Source: Toxonevra muliebris (taxonomy: Eukaryota > Arthropoda > Insecta > Diptera > Pallopteridae). Taken from it: a stretch of DNA of 64,000 nt. A program made the translations under genes and the position numbers. Below are positions 32,551-43,245 of the stretch, piece after piece. Below the pieces are notes generated by a model, which worked only from the letters and a program-made list of their open reading frames with translations, was not told the origin of the DNA and made no database searches. Numbering within the stretch: position 1 is the first letter of the stretch; each line of letters begins with the position of its first letter. Location of the stretch: positions 90,637,235-90,701,234 of the forward strand of contig OY829326.1 in assembly GCA_963691655.1 (NCBI GenBank), in the 5' to 3' direction.

Positions 32551-33106
32551 TGAGTAGGTAAGTATGTATAATAGTATTTTTGAAAAGTACGATATTAATA
32601 CATGTTATACATGCATCATAAAAGAAACTACGTATAATTAAAGAATTTTTATTATTTGCCATGACGTTGTCATCAAGCTTATCGCCAATTCTTCTCTTGG
32701 CATTTTGCTGTCCTAGTTATAAAAAATTTGTCTTCCATGTTTGGGAATTTTGTGTTGAAAGTATCTGAAAATTATGGTACAGAATTAGTAATCGTGTTAA
32801 ATAGTTTTATAAAAGAATAATTTATTACCTTGCAATATTGCTGTCAATGTAAATCGACGTATTGCTGATTTTTACCTCCATTTTTTCTCCAACAAAATGG
32901 CAACGCTGTTCCGTCGGTTAAAATTTTACGCCAAATTTTAAAAATGTATCTGGTAGAATCACCGTCACCACTGCCTTTTAGTTCTCGTCTTTAATAATAG
33001 ATAAATATATGTATATTTCAGAAATTGAAATATACAGCCTTTCCAGATTAAACGTACCGAGCAATCGACCTTACCCTTTCAGATTTGGTTCAAATTTTGT
33101 CTATGG

Positions 33107-33427
33107 CAAGGTGAATTTATATAAGGTGGTAGCAGCAGTACAACAAGTTTACCACGGCAACAACAACAGGGCGTTGTTGTTGCGGCGATGATGGCGGAGC
33201 AGTGTGAATGTCAAAATCAGCTGCCAAAAGCAGTAGTACAACACAAAAATGACAATGCATCTTTGTTGTTGCGGCCATTATGGCGGTCAAAAAAAAGTAA
33301 ACAAATAATCAAAACGTAAACAAACTTTTGACAACCAGACTTCCTCACCACGAAAAAAAAATGGCGCCATAAAAAGGAAGAAGAAGAATGAGTTGCTGGT
33401 AACTCCACTTTATATAAATTCACCTTG
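33107..33427. mobile_element. 321-bp MITE with a perfect 8-bp TSD
   Basis: It begins CAAGGTGAATTTATATAA and ends TTATATAAATTCACCTTG, with matching inner GGTGG/CCACT bases. GTCTATGG flanks both sides (33099-33106 and 33428-33435). This fits hAT or another 8-bp-TSD superfamily. The interior has GTTGTTGTTGC clusters on both strands. No coding capacity. Confidence 0.85.
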
Positions 33428-33763
33428 GTCTATGGTTTTATTTTACACGGTAAATTTTTACTCGATGAAAATAGTGGTGGGAAATTTCTATGATGAGAAA
33501 ATACAAACATATGATTGAAAAAAATAAATTCAACAAAAATTTAATTAATTCGTTTACATCCAGGTTTTGTTGGAATCCACATTTTTCCTGTCCATAGCGT
33601 CCATAGCTATCCTTTTTTCTATATTTAATATATGCATTAGTTATTATAATTTGCATTTTTTCTTTGAATTTGCATTATACTTCTTTTTAAAATTTATAGG
33701 AAATGAAACTAACTGTGTATGTTAACATACAAAATGCTTATTTTGTTCTAAACATTTCATCCT

Positions 33764-33833
33764 GAATTGTCAAAATTTACAGTAGCCTTTGAGCTAGTGA
33801 ATTGTCAAAATTTACAGTAGCCTTTGAGCTAGT
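33764..33833 (+). repeat. Two perfect tandem copies of a 35-bp unit
   Basis: GAATTGTCAAAATTTACAG and the rest of the unit repeat exactly at 33764-33798 and 33799-33833. A third, partial TGTCAAAATTTAC occurs near 33887. An inverted ACGGTAAATTTTTAC at 33448 suggests these belong to a small TIR repeat spanning about 33446-33902. Confidence 0.7.
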
Positions 33834-34847
33834 GAAAATTTTGGCAGTTCATATCCACCTCAATAGTGTCAATATTTTCTTTCATTCTGTCAAAATTTAC
33901 CGTTTCACACACCCAAACCCAACAAAAAGGTATACAAAAAAATTCCCGTACGGTTTTCACCGGAGTTGCCACAGCGAATCAAATCTCCGAAATTGACAAT
34001 ATCGATTAACGAAATCGTCCATAACTTAGTTATTATACTACCGACATGCATGTATAACGTACCGTTGGAAATTCATCCATTTGGTTCCACATGACTGCAT
34101 TGCCAAAATGCCAGCAGATTATCTCGCTTTTAAGCAAAAACAGCTTCAGCCAAATGAATTTGTCATTATCGTGGAGTTTTCGGGAAAAAAGAACTATTCG
34201 TTTGTAGTCCAGGACGCTGTTCAAGACTGACATTGACCAATTGCACAATGCAAGCCGAAAAAAAAAAATATTTGTTTGAAAAATAAAAACGATATTGAAA
34301 AATTCATACCTTCTATAATTAGGGTTGTAATGCCGAAATATTGAAAACGAGGACAGCGAGCTGAAAAAACTAGGACATTTTGACTAAAATAAAGAACGCA
34401 TAAAATAATATAAATTTCTCAAAAAAATATGAATATTTGAAACATATATTAAACCCTTGAAAAGTAATCTTCGGCGAACACCACATACATTTTTTCAATT
34501 ATCTCTGCTCTTTGAACTGATAGGGATTTCTTTTCGCATAATCTTAGTTGTCGATGTCCTCTCGCAGTGTGCATACGTTTTGCAGCATGAGTGCAGCGTA
34601 AGTGTTTTTTTTTATATATAAAAACAGAGTAGGTGTTCGTCGAAACGACGAAGATTACCTTTAATGTGACTTTTTGCAATTTTTTACATATTGTCCAATA
34701 TTAGTGTAGTTCACGATCTGGTACAAATGGTATAGCTTCATTACAAATGTAAATTTTTATTGAATATTGTATATATTTGTTGGATAGTGCGCTAGACTTT
34801 TATCCAGAAGGTTGCGGGTTTAATTCCCGTTTTGGTCTGGTGGTTAA

Positions 34848-36032
34848 GGCCCTTATTATGAACTGCGTTTGATCTTCGACTGTAGTCGAATGCCCTGATC
34901 GAACGAATTTGAGTTTGGTATTATGACGGGCTTTCGACAGAGAATAGCAGGATGAGAGCTTGATGGAACTGGTACATTGGTACATGTTTTTAAAATCTGG
35001 TACATTCTGTGGGCAAAGTTAGCTTTTATAATAATTAAGAATTGTAAAATTATTTTCAAATTATTTTTTGTTGAAAATGATAAAATTTAAATATATATAA
35101 TATATAATGCTTTCAAAAGAATTGTGTGTCGGACGGTAAGAGTCTCAATATATCTAGTCGACCAAAGACTATTTTTAAAATACAAAATATATTTTAATTA
35201 ATGTGTTACTTTTTATTAAGGATGTAGTCTGGTGTTCCGGCCTAATTTTTAAGGTTATTTCGGGAATTTTTTATTATAACAAAATAAAATACAATTATTT
35301 AATGTTTTTTTATATTATTATTTATCTTTAACTGTACAAAAAAAAATTCCTTGGTTTTTATTTTACGATATTTTTTTAGCGTTTTTTTACATCCCAAATG
35401 GACACCTAAAAAAAAGTGTGGGGCTGGCCCTGGTTTAAACATTTTGATTAAAAAACAACAAAACGGCGGACTTTCAAAATTTTTTTTTTCAAAATTGCGT
35501 TGTTTTTTGTTGAAAATCGTTGTAAAAAATAGGAAATAATGATTAAAAATAAACCATTCTACTACCGGCGAGAGCCATTGGCGGGTAAAATAATATATTA
35601 AAAGTTCAGCCCAATCAGTTCGATAGAATTCTCTTAGACCCCTAGGCCGGTCAAAAAACGTTGTTTCGAGAAAAACGCATTTCAAGTTTTAACGAAAGAT
35701 AAAGTTTATTTTCAATATATTGTACTTTCGAAATACATTTAAAAAAAATACTCGATTTTTTGAAACTCGAACATCAGACTACATCCTTAATAAATAACAT
35801 TTAATGTTACTTATTATATTGGTACATATTTTGGTAAATATTGGTACAAAATAAATGAGTAAGTGGCAGCCGTGCTCAGCATGCACCGTATCGAAAGCAA
35901 AATTGCGTTCGACAGAAAATTCGATGTGCAACGAAAATTTCGACAGGGTTGCACTGCTCATAATATGAATTTTACATTCGATCTTCGATAACCAGCGAAG
36001 ATCGAACGTCGAAAGCAGTTCATAATAAGGGA
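34848..36032. mobile_element. piggyBac-type MITE inserted at TTAA inside the SINE
   Basis: TTAA lies on both sides (34844-34847 and 36033-36036), and the intact SINE at 32.3 kb has a single TTAA at this point. The termini are CCCTTATTATGAACTGC and GCAGTTCATAATAAGGG, the CCC...GGG ends expected for piggyBac. The interior has GATCTTCGA motifs near both ends and a hAT-like family B copy. It encodes no transposase. Confidence 0.85.
34969..35874. mobile_element. hAT-like element, family B, copy 2 (5' truncated)
   Basis: It ends AAGTGGCAGCCGTG at 35874, one base from the perfect TIR of the 45 kb copy. It shares long GGTACATT-rich ends and the GTGTCGGACGG and GTGTGGGGCTGGCCC segments with copies 1 and 3. 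The left TIR is missing; it starts within AACTGGTACATTGG. Confidence 0.8.
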
Positions 36033-36479
36033 TTAATTCTCATAAACTTCTTATATTCACTATCGATATGAAGTGGATGAGAATTGCAAGAATGTGTACA
36101 AGTACACACCGTGGTTGGTAATGGCAAAACCACCGAGCTGATAAAAAATTGCCACAGCCGTTCGGAATTGGCGTTAAACTGCAGGTCCTACCAACGCCAC
36201 TGTGGTCTAGTGGCAGAGTGCCAGGCTCTTGTCTCTGGAGACCCGAGTTCGATTCTCGGCTTGGGTATGTGTCTTATCTATCTTTCTTTCTTTCTTGGGG
36301 CTTTGGTACAATAGATCTTATAGATCGCAGTGCCTGACTTTTGAGTCGTCCTTCCTTCAAATAATGATAATATATATTTGTTGTTGTGATAGCAGAAATA
36401 TTTTGCATTTGCAATGACGTAATATGCACCAGATCGTAAACTCCACCTCCAAAATCTTACAAGGCGGATCTGTCGGATG

Positions 36480-36850
36480 ATTTTATTAAAATATTTTGGA
36501 AGCAAGTGACGACAGCGATTTTGAAGATTCATGTGGGGGGGGGGGAATAAACTAAAAAGAACAATGCTGAAGAAAATCTGGTCGATGAGTTAGCAGTAGA
36601 CGACTATATGATAGACACATTTGGTCGAATAAAAAGGGGAAACTATATGGGGAACTACAAAAGAGAATATCTTAAAAAATGTTAACAAAAATGAACTGCC
36701 AAACAAAGAAAATGTAAAATAAGAGAATAAAAGAAAGATTTGTAAATATTGTCCTTACGAAAAAAGACGAATGACAAAGTCAGTTTGCTGTAAATGTAAT
36801 GGCAACGTATGTGCAGAGCACAAAGTTGAACATTGTTTTTTATATTATTT
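36480..36850 (+). pseudogene. Internally deleted piggyBac remnant with Cys-rich C-terminus
   Basis: About 36735-36840 reads KRKICKYCPYEKRRMTKS, then CCKCNGNVCAEHKVEHCF and a stop, the C-terminal zinc finger of piggyBac transposases (C-x2-C...C-x2-C...C-x2-H...C). The preceding DNA is acidic-coding (DDSDFEDS, about 36500) and probably derives from the N-terminus, so the catalytic core is deleted. A run of ten G at 36536-36545 may be a sequencing weak spot. Confidence 0.65.
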
Positions 36851-37438
36851 ATATTTAAATTAATGCATCTTATTGATTGCTCGGTTTTTAATTAGTTTTT
36901 TAATGAATATTATTTATGTTTTTAATTTCATAGAAAAGCTTCGTTTTGTTTTTTACTTAAAATAATTTTTTTAATTTCTAATACTTTCACTGATCTCAAA
37001 ACTACGTACCTCCAAAAAATTTGCTTTAAAATAAACAAATAATTTTTAAAAATGCATACAGTGCCTATGTGCCTATTATTTTTTTTTCTAAAATGTCCAA
37101 ATGATGTTGGAGAAGGTAATTTGAGTATGTTATTAAGAACTTAAAATGAATACATATACATAAATTATACTTACAATAAAGACATTTACATATACATAAA
37201 TTATATAACAATTTGTTCCTACATTACTCAGTGTTTTCTTTGCGAAGATATACCTCAATTGGTTGTGCCAAATTTTTCCTACTTTGTCGTATACAAAGAA
37301 AATAGAAAAGAAAAACACTACTCAGTTTCCATACACTTGTCTACACTTCTAATATCTTTCAAAACCTGTTTACTGCATTGAAGCAAATAGTTATGGAATT
37401 CCTGGCAGCTCATTTCAAAATTATATTTTGTTTTAATA
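36851..37438. other. Intergenic, no gene recognised
   Basis: AT-rich DNA with a few ATATACATAAATTATA repeats (37140-37205). I see no gene or element boundary. Confidence 0.4.
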
Positions 37439-37805
37439 GGTGCGTTTCCCGGGCGCAAATCAGAAAAGCTGATTTCGAAGTGATTCATTAAAAAGCAGTA
37501 ATCAGTGTTTGCGTCTTAGAAACGGCATAATGAATTAGTTGTAAAATTTTTTAAAATCATTAAATTCAAGCTTGTGAAATGTTTTAATTTCCTTCTAAAA
37601 TTATATTTATATAGTTTTTGGATGATTTCGAACTTGTGTCGAGTTTGTCAACTGTCAAAGTTTTGAGAAATCATGCTGACCTGAAAAATCAGAAAATAAT
37701 ACGATTACAAAAATGGCGTCCGCTTTGCTAATCAAAGCACTCAGCGACTCGTTTCTAACATACTTTAAAAGCAGCTTTTCTGATTTTGGACCCGGGAAAC
37801 GCACC
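37439..37805. mobile_element. MITE with GGTGCGTTTCCCGGG TIRs
   Basis: Left GGTGCGTTTCCCGGG (37439) pairs with CCCGGGAAACGCACC (ending 37805). Homology continues inward through CAGAAAAGCTG/CAGCTTTTCTG, about 33 bp in all. A 3-bp AAT flanks both sides if one extra base is counted at each end, which would suit PIF/Harbinger but is weak. Confidence 0.75.
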
Positions 37806-38280
37806 CAATGATATCGAATATTATCAGGGGATGCAACCTATTTCATTGCATTGTGTGCAGGATAGCCATTTTCGTATTTGTCAAAGAAAATACATCAAAA
37901 TTTGTTGCAAACTATATTTTCATCATTCATACTCTTTACAAAAGCTTGTGTAAGGCGATACCAAAATAATTCAACCGTGGGTAGAGAAAAACACGAGTAA
38001 CAAAGAAGTAAGTCTCGTTCGTGGTGTCTTCGTGACAACAATCATTTATTTCATTTTTATCTTTCGAAAATTTCATTTTATTAAATAACTCAATAAATGA
38101 ATTATTCTTTTTGTCCTATAACAAATATTGTTTAAAAGCCTTTCAAGTCAGAAGTGGGATAAAAATCCTGTAGTCAAGATTGAGCGCATGTGTAAACGTA
38201 TAATTCACAGCACTTAAAGAAAACGAAAACAAAATTGCAAAGAAAAATAACAAAGTAAACGTAAATCCATAGCAGAAGAA

Positions 38281-38705
38281 TTAGGAAATTAGATGCATTT
38301 TGACAAGTAAAAGGAACTTTGACAATTGGGAAAACATTTGTTTTGATACTATTTTTCTTTTTGCAACAGAGTTGTATTTACATAGTGAAATTTTTAAGTG
38401 AGAATTTATAAAAAAATAATTTGTATAGTATTGCATGTACATAGGGAGTAATAGTTGCTACTTGTTATATTATTTTTTAACTCTTAACATGTTCAAAATA
38501 TTTGCTAATAAAGCAAACGAATTTAAATAACATTATTTTTACTTTTTTTATTATAAATAAAATTTGTAATTTAGTCCTATTATTAATAATCTACTTTTGT
38601 CCCCATTTCAAAAAATGCATCTCTAAAATGTTCCTCTTAATTGTCAAAAATTCAAAACGGCTACTTTTTTTAAAAATGCATCTAAAAATTTCCACCATGC
38701 GTAAA
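38281..38705 (+). repeat. Dispersed repeat, plus-strand copy
   Basis: Co-linear with the reverse complement of 22838-23260 and, at its right end, with 2990-3138: AAAAAATGCATCTCTAAAAT, then CAAAAATTCAAAACGG and CATCTAAAAATTTCCACCATG. Left and right ends share a GATGCATTTT...AAGGAAC motif in inverted order, so TIRs are possible. Confidence 0.6.
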
Positions 38706-39267
38706 ACTCTTTGTTGTGTTGCCAATTTACTGAGAGGAACGTAGTCAAAAAAAAAAAAAAAAGTAATAAAACAAAAATAGGAACGGAAATATACGTATTA
38801 TCAACGCGGTACGATACTAAAGAAGGAAAAAAAAACAATGGATGTGTGCAAGGCACGCAAGATATTTGATGTGTAAACACTTAAGCCAACTCAATGCCAT
38901 ATACATAAGCTCATATATGTATAGCCATATATAGAGATTTGATGTATAATCTATATGCTAGGTAAATAATTCAAATTAATACAATTCTTTTATAAATTTA
39001 AAAATTGAGTAGATATCATAATCTTTTATATATAATACCCCAATTCACTTGCAAATTGTCTTGCTTCATTGCAAATGCAAATTTTTATTCCATATCTCAT
39101 ATATTTGATGTTGTGATAGCAAAAATATTTTGCAATTGCTCCAAATCATAGTTGCATTATTTTTCTCTTACTCAATGCATCGAGCGCGATATGTTCGCAT
39201 ATACGCAGCTGTAATTGCATCTTTTTTTCCACGCTTTAAGTTTTTCTTCCGGTCGATTTGAAATTTT

Positions 39268-39391
39268 ATTAGATGTGAAAATTTTACAAAACGTCGCCTG
39301 AGAATTAATTTGGCGTATAGGTATATGAATTTGTACACACATACTCCAAATCAATTCTCAGGCGATGAAAACTGCTTTCCACATCTAACCT
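39268..39391. repeat. Hairpin with about 45-bp arms
   Basis: TTAGATGTGAAAATTTTAC, then CGTCGCCTGAGAATTAATTTGG (39268-39312), pairs with CCAAATCAATTCTCAGGCG and so on to CACATCTAACC (39348-39391), with a 35-bp loop. A stable stem-loop, probably a tiny foldback element. Confidence 0.7.
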
Positions 39392-39406
39392 TAGAAAGGC
39401 AACAGG

Positions 39407-39865
39407 GGTGATCAGTCGCCCCACTACTTTTTAAAGGCACCGCAAAGAGATTTGCCTTAACTGCATTCAATAAAAATAAGAAACAATGTATTTTTATTGA
39501 AGTAAATAAGTGATTTTATAATAAATAAGTTTGATTTTTTCTGTTTAACATATTTGCTATTTACATATATAAAAAAGTGTTGCCTTTTCAAAGTTAATGC
39601 ACAAAGCAAAATTTTTATAATGCCGTGGTTAGCGAGGTGATCAGTCGCCCCACTAGTTTTTAAAAGCACCGCAAAGAGATTTGCCTTAAATGCATTTAAT
39701 AAAAATAAGAAACAATGTGTTTTTATTGAAGTAAATAAGTGATTTTATAATAAATAACTTTGATTTTTTCTGTTTAACATATTTGCTATTTACATAGATA
39801 AAAAAGTGTTGCCTTTTTAAGGTTAATGCACAAAGCAAAATTTTTATAATTGCAGCTTCCATTAA
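39407..39865 (+). repeat. Two tandem copies of a 229-bp unit
   Basis: GGTGATCAGTCGCCCCACTA opens both units (39407 and 39636). They stay nearly identical through TTTTTATTGAAGTAAATAAG to CACAAAGCAAAATTTTTATAA. There is no coding sequence. A related GATCGCCCC and a duplicated TGACCGTCTGCATAA occur at 40006-40110. Confidence 0.85.
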
Positions 39866-41689
39866 TATTGTTGTTATTAACTTATTCCACAAAGTAATGT
39901 GTTGATAGCAGAAACCAAATGTTACTGTTTTAATAACTACGAACTCCTAATAAAATAGTAGCAAAAAAGTACTAAAACTAGAAAAACGTACTAGTGATCG
40001 ACGACCAAATGACCGTCTGCATAACATACTTTGGGCAGTGTTGAAAAATCAAGAAGAGAGCGTAAAAAGTGACGTGACCGTCGATCATTTGACCGTCTGC
40101 ATAAGATCGCCCCATGATATATTTTACGTATTAAATGTTATGTTAAAGGATTAACTTAGTGCAATTAAATTTTAACTTCCACTAAGTAGCCAATTGAACG
40201 CTTTCTTTTCTTATGACTAAAGGAAGAGAGGTTTGATTTCCACTAGTTTAATGGTAGTTAGGTTTCATTTCCACTGCCACTAAACCTTTAGTGGTAGTGG
40301 ACATCATTTTCAAGAAGGATTTGAATTCTACTCCCACTAAGTAGGAGCAATCTCAACGCCATTTGAATAAGAAAGACTTGTACTTTAAGATGCTAACTGT
40401 ATTTTTTTTAGAAAAAAATCAAAGGGACTACATAACCTCAAATATGGGCAAAACAGCGTTTTTGCAATTTTAGCCTGATGTGCTGGAGCAATTCTGAGGC
40501 CAGATTTCTATTCAGCGCATCAAAACCCTCCGGAAAAGTATAGCCTGGTTTCAAGTTAAGGGTGTTGGTCAAATTTTGTCGGCCTGTGTAATCGATTTTT
40601 GCACATTGAATACAAAAACTTTTTAAAAAAATTGGGCTATCAAAAAGCATGAAGAATACTTAACAGAACCTAATATATGTAATATTAATAATAAAATTTC
40701 CATGGCGTTTGTTTTATGCCAGATTAAAGTGTTGTCATATGACAACAAAATAGCGAAAGGTTTAACATACTGTTACATATTCAAGTATAAAATATATTTA
40801 TTGTGGAGCGTCCTGGACAAAATAATATGTGTGCATGTTAGCTTTTTAAAACCAGAGGAAATTATATAGAAGCGGGTTTTTAATAGTTTATTCTCTTAAA
40901 TACCAGTAGCTGTTGAAGCAAATTTTCAAAACCGCTCGAAATTTAGTCACATTGAAGAGATTAAGTTGCGACATGCATGGATTGGCATGTAGAGCCAAAT
41001 TTCTACAAAACCTCCTTTTCCAGGGACTTTAGAAATGAGTTGAGAAAATGAGCACTTTATTAGTAATGGCTTAGTTCATGTATTTTTGTTTTAGTGATTT
41101 TTAACAGCTTAATGAACGATATATAAGACAAACAAATAAAACGGCCGTTTAGGAATCCACCACAATTTCTCATCAGTGAACTTAGTGATGGTTATTACTC
41201 ACATTTCAACATCATATATAAGCTACTAATACTTGAAAACCTCCAAGTGCAGAGTTTCATGTAGAGATTTTCATCTCTTAACCATCTAAAATATTTTTAT
41301 CATTTCTTAAAATACTCATTGTTACCAGTATTGAATTATTTTCTCTTTAAAATATCCCTCTGATAAACTTTGAAAAAATATTTTGATTGTAGGAGATTCT
41401 GCAAGGAATAGCAAATATGTTTCATTAAATTTTACAACTTCTAAAAGATTTTAAAAATGTTTAAAAGATTTTGCTATTTTTAAATTATTCAAAAGTTTTC
41501 AAAATCAATTTTCCAAAAATTAATAACATACTGGATAAAATTTGAGCGGGCACCCCAAAAAAGATATGGATGAAAAACAAATAATAAAAGGCCTGAAAAA
41601 AAGAAAAAATACACTTTAAAGAGTGTGGCTGGGAATTTTAAAAACTAATGTGAAATTTTAAATATGAACATTTTCTTTAATATCTCGTA
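39866..41689. other. Repeat-like intergenic DNA
   Basis: It contains a short perfect-type hairpin, CCACTGCCACTAAACC/TTTAGTGGTAGTGG (40276-40308), and a small minus-strand frame (40438-40650) of unclear origin. No gene is supported. Confidence 0.4.
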
Positions 41690-42130
41690 AAGCTAAATTT
41701 GCAATTAATCGTATTCTAACTAATCGTTACATAAACACGAGAATTAAGACTGGTATTTATAAATCATATATACGACCCGTCCTTACATATCTTACCCCTG
41801 TTCAGTGTTTACAATCCTTTGCTGGTTCACATCAGATGAAATTAATAAGAACGTTTGAACGTGATTGTCTCCGATCTACCACAAATACTAAAAGTGACGT
41901 TGGCTTGTATAAATATGGTAAAAAACACCATTTTTTTAACAAATGCATATACTCTGAACTTTTTAAAATTAGGGATGTCACACATTGCCTAAATTTGATA
42001 AGTGGTAAATACATCAATATTACATACATTCGTGATCTACATGAATCGGGGCAATCGTGAAAACGGACTAGTGTAAAACATCGGACAATAGACAATATTT
42101 AATTAATTCTTTTAATTTTTTTTGTAACAC
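41690..42130 (+). pseudogene. LINE ORF2 C-terminal relic (left part)
   Basis: The frame reads KTGIYKSYIRPVLTY, then KLIRTFERDCLRSTTNTK, the RT-tail block of CR1/Jockey or I-type LINEs, and continues to about 42060. The matching 3' UTR and AATAAATAAATAAG tail lie at 42830-42990, beyond an inserted foldback element. Frame breaks are few, but only the C-terminus is left. Confidence 0.7.
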
Positions 42131-42139
42131 ATGTACAGT

Positions 42140-42820
42140 GCTGGCTTATTTTGCTAAAGTATTTCAGATCTTCCTTGCGACAGCAGAATATGAAAATAGG
42201 GTGCTAAAAACCAAACAAAAGGAAACAAAATTTAAATTTGCGAAAAGTGGATGTGCTACTCCGAAAAGCATGATTTAAAAGGATGTTTTACAATGGGTTT
42301 GGGATCTCGTATGAAAAAATATTTATCTTGCACATAAAAGAAGCAAGCAGAAGGTGAACTTGATTCTACTCGACTTGGATTCACTAAAAGTTATTTTACC
42401 ATTTCAAATATAAATCGATTTGAAATTGAATTACCTACAATCCTACGTACTTTAATTTTAATTACCACTATCTGGAAAATTCTAACGGGTGAATTTAAAA
42501 AAGTAAAACAAAATACCAAATGGTCACTTTAGGCGCTAGGGGTGGCTTTCTGCTCAATGGGTACGCCATTCGCTTAAGCGGCCTATTTTAGATAGGAGTA
42601 GATATCTGAAATTCATTTATGTGCAAGATAAATGTTTTTTCCATACAAGATCCCAAACCCATTGTAAAACATCCTTTTGAATCACACTTTTCGGAGTAGC
42701 TCATCCAGTTTTCGCAAATTTAAATTTTTGTTTTCATTTAGCATCCTATTTTCATATTCTGCTGTCGCAAGGAAGATCTGAAATACTACAGCAAAATGTA
42801 TGGAGCAAATAAGCCATCTA
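42140..42820. mobile_element. Foldback element with about 200-bp TIRs and a 9-bp TSD (MULE-like)
   Basis: Arms 42140-42341 and 42622-42820 are inverted copies: GGCTTATTTTGCT, CTTCCTTGCGACAGCAGAAT and GGGTTTGGGATCTCGTATG recur in complement. ATGTACAGT flanks both sides (42131-42139 and 42821-42829). Nine-bp TSDs plus very long TIRs are the Mutator-like (MULE) pattern. The 280-bp centre has no coding capacity. It splits a LINE, so it is the younger insertion. Confidence 0.8.
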
Positions 42821-42829
42821 ATGTACAGT

Positions 42830-42990
42830 ATCAATTTCGTTTAAGTATTGTGGTTTTTCATTGTTTTTTACCTTATTTAATATTTTACCTGTAAACAACC
42901 TATTTAATTTTGTACTTAAATAAGTTAACTAAGCATCAAGAATAATTGTGTCCCCTTTATTGAATAAATAAATAAGCAATAAAAAAAAAA
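42830..42990 (+). mobile_element. LINE 3' tail (right part)
   Basis: Continues the LINE from 41690-42130 with an AT-rich 3' UTR and GAATAAATAAATAAG followed by A-rich sequence. The resemblance of this tail to the one at 8450 supports a CR1-group LINE. Confidence 0.6.
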
Positions 42991-43245
42991 TAAATCTTTT
43001 ATATCTCAGAACGCTAAGGGGATTTGAAAAAAGTAGAATAAGGGTTTAATCTTCATTTAAATACACCTCATAACAATCTTTAATTAGAAAAGCTAAAGGA
43101 GTCCTGAATTTTTCAAGAATAAATTAAAAACAATAATTTAATCTTTATGAGGATACGCTTCAAAACGGGTACATAGAGCTTTCTGTGTAGCACTATGCTA
43201 CTTAAATATATATTTTATATTTTAATTTTATAATTTGTTTACAAG

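Larger units (their letters stand above)
34780..36380 (+). mobile_element. tRNA-derived SINE, family S, copy 2, split by an insertion
   Basis: The head is at 34780-34847 (GTTGCGGGTTTAATTCCC B box). The body resumes at 36033 with TTAATTCTCATAA after the inserted element, and continues to 36190. A second tRNA-like module follows at 36198-36264 (GTGGTCTAGTGGCAGAGTG A box, GAGTTCGATTCTC B box). A CTTTCTTTCTTTCTT stretch and a TTGGGGCTTTGGTACAAT tail come last. So the family may be dimeric, with two tRNA-derived units. Confidence 0.75.

Noticed and set aside
36198..36264. Possible tRNA gene (good A and B boxes)
   Set aside because: The acceptor stem does not pair and the segment sits inside a repeated SINE-like unit, so it is a tRNA-derived repeat.
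40438..40650. 70-codon minus frame with balanced composition
   Set aside because: No homologue recalled, no splice partners seen; kept only as a note within the intergenic entry.
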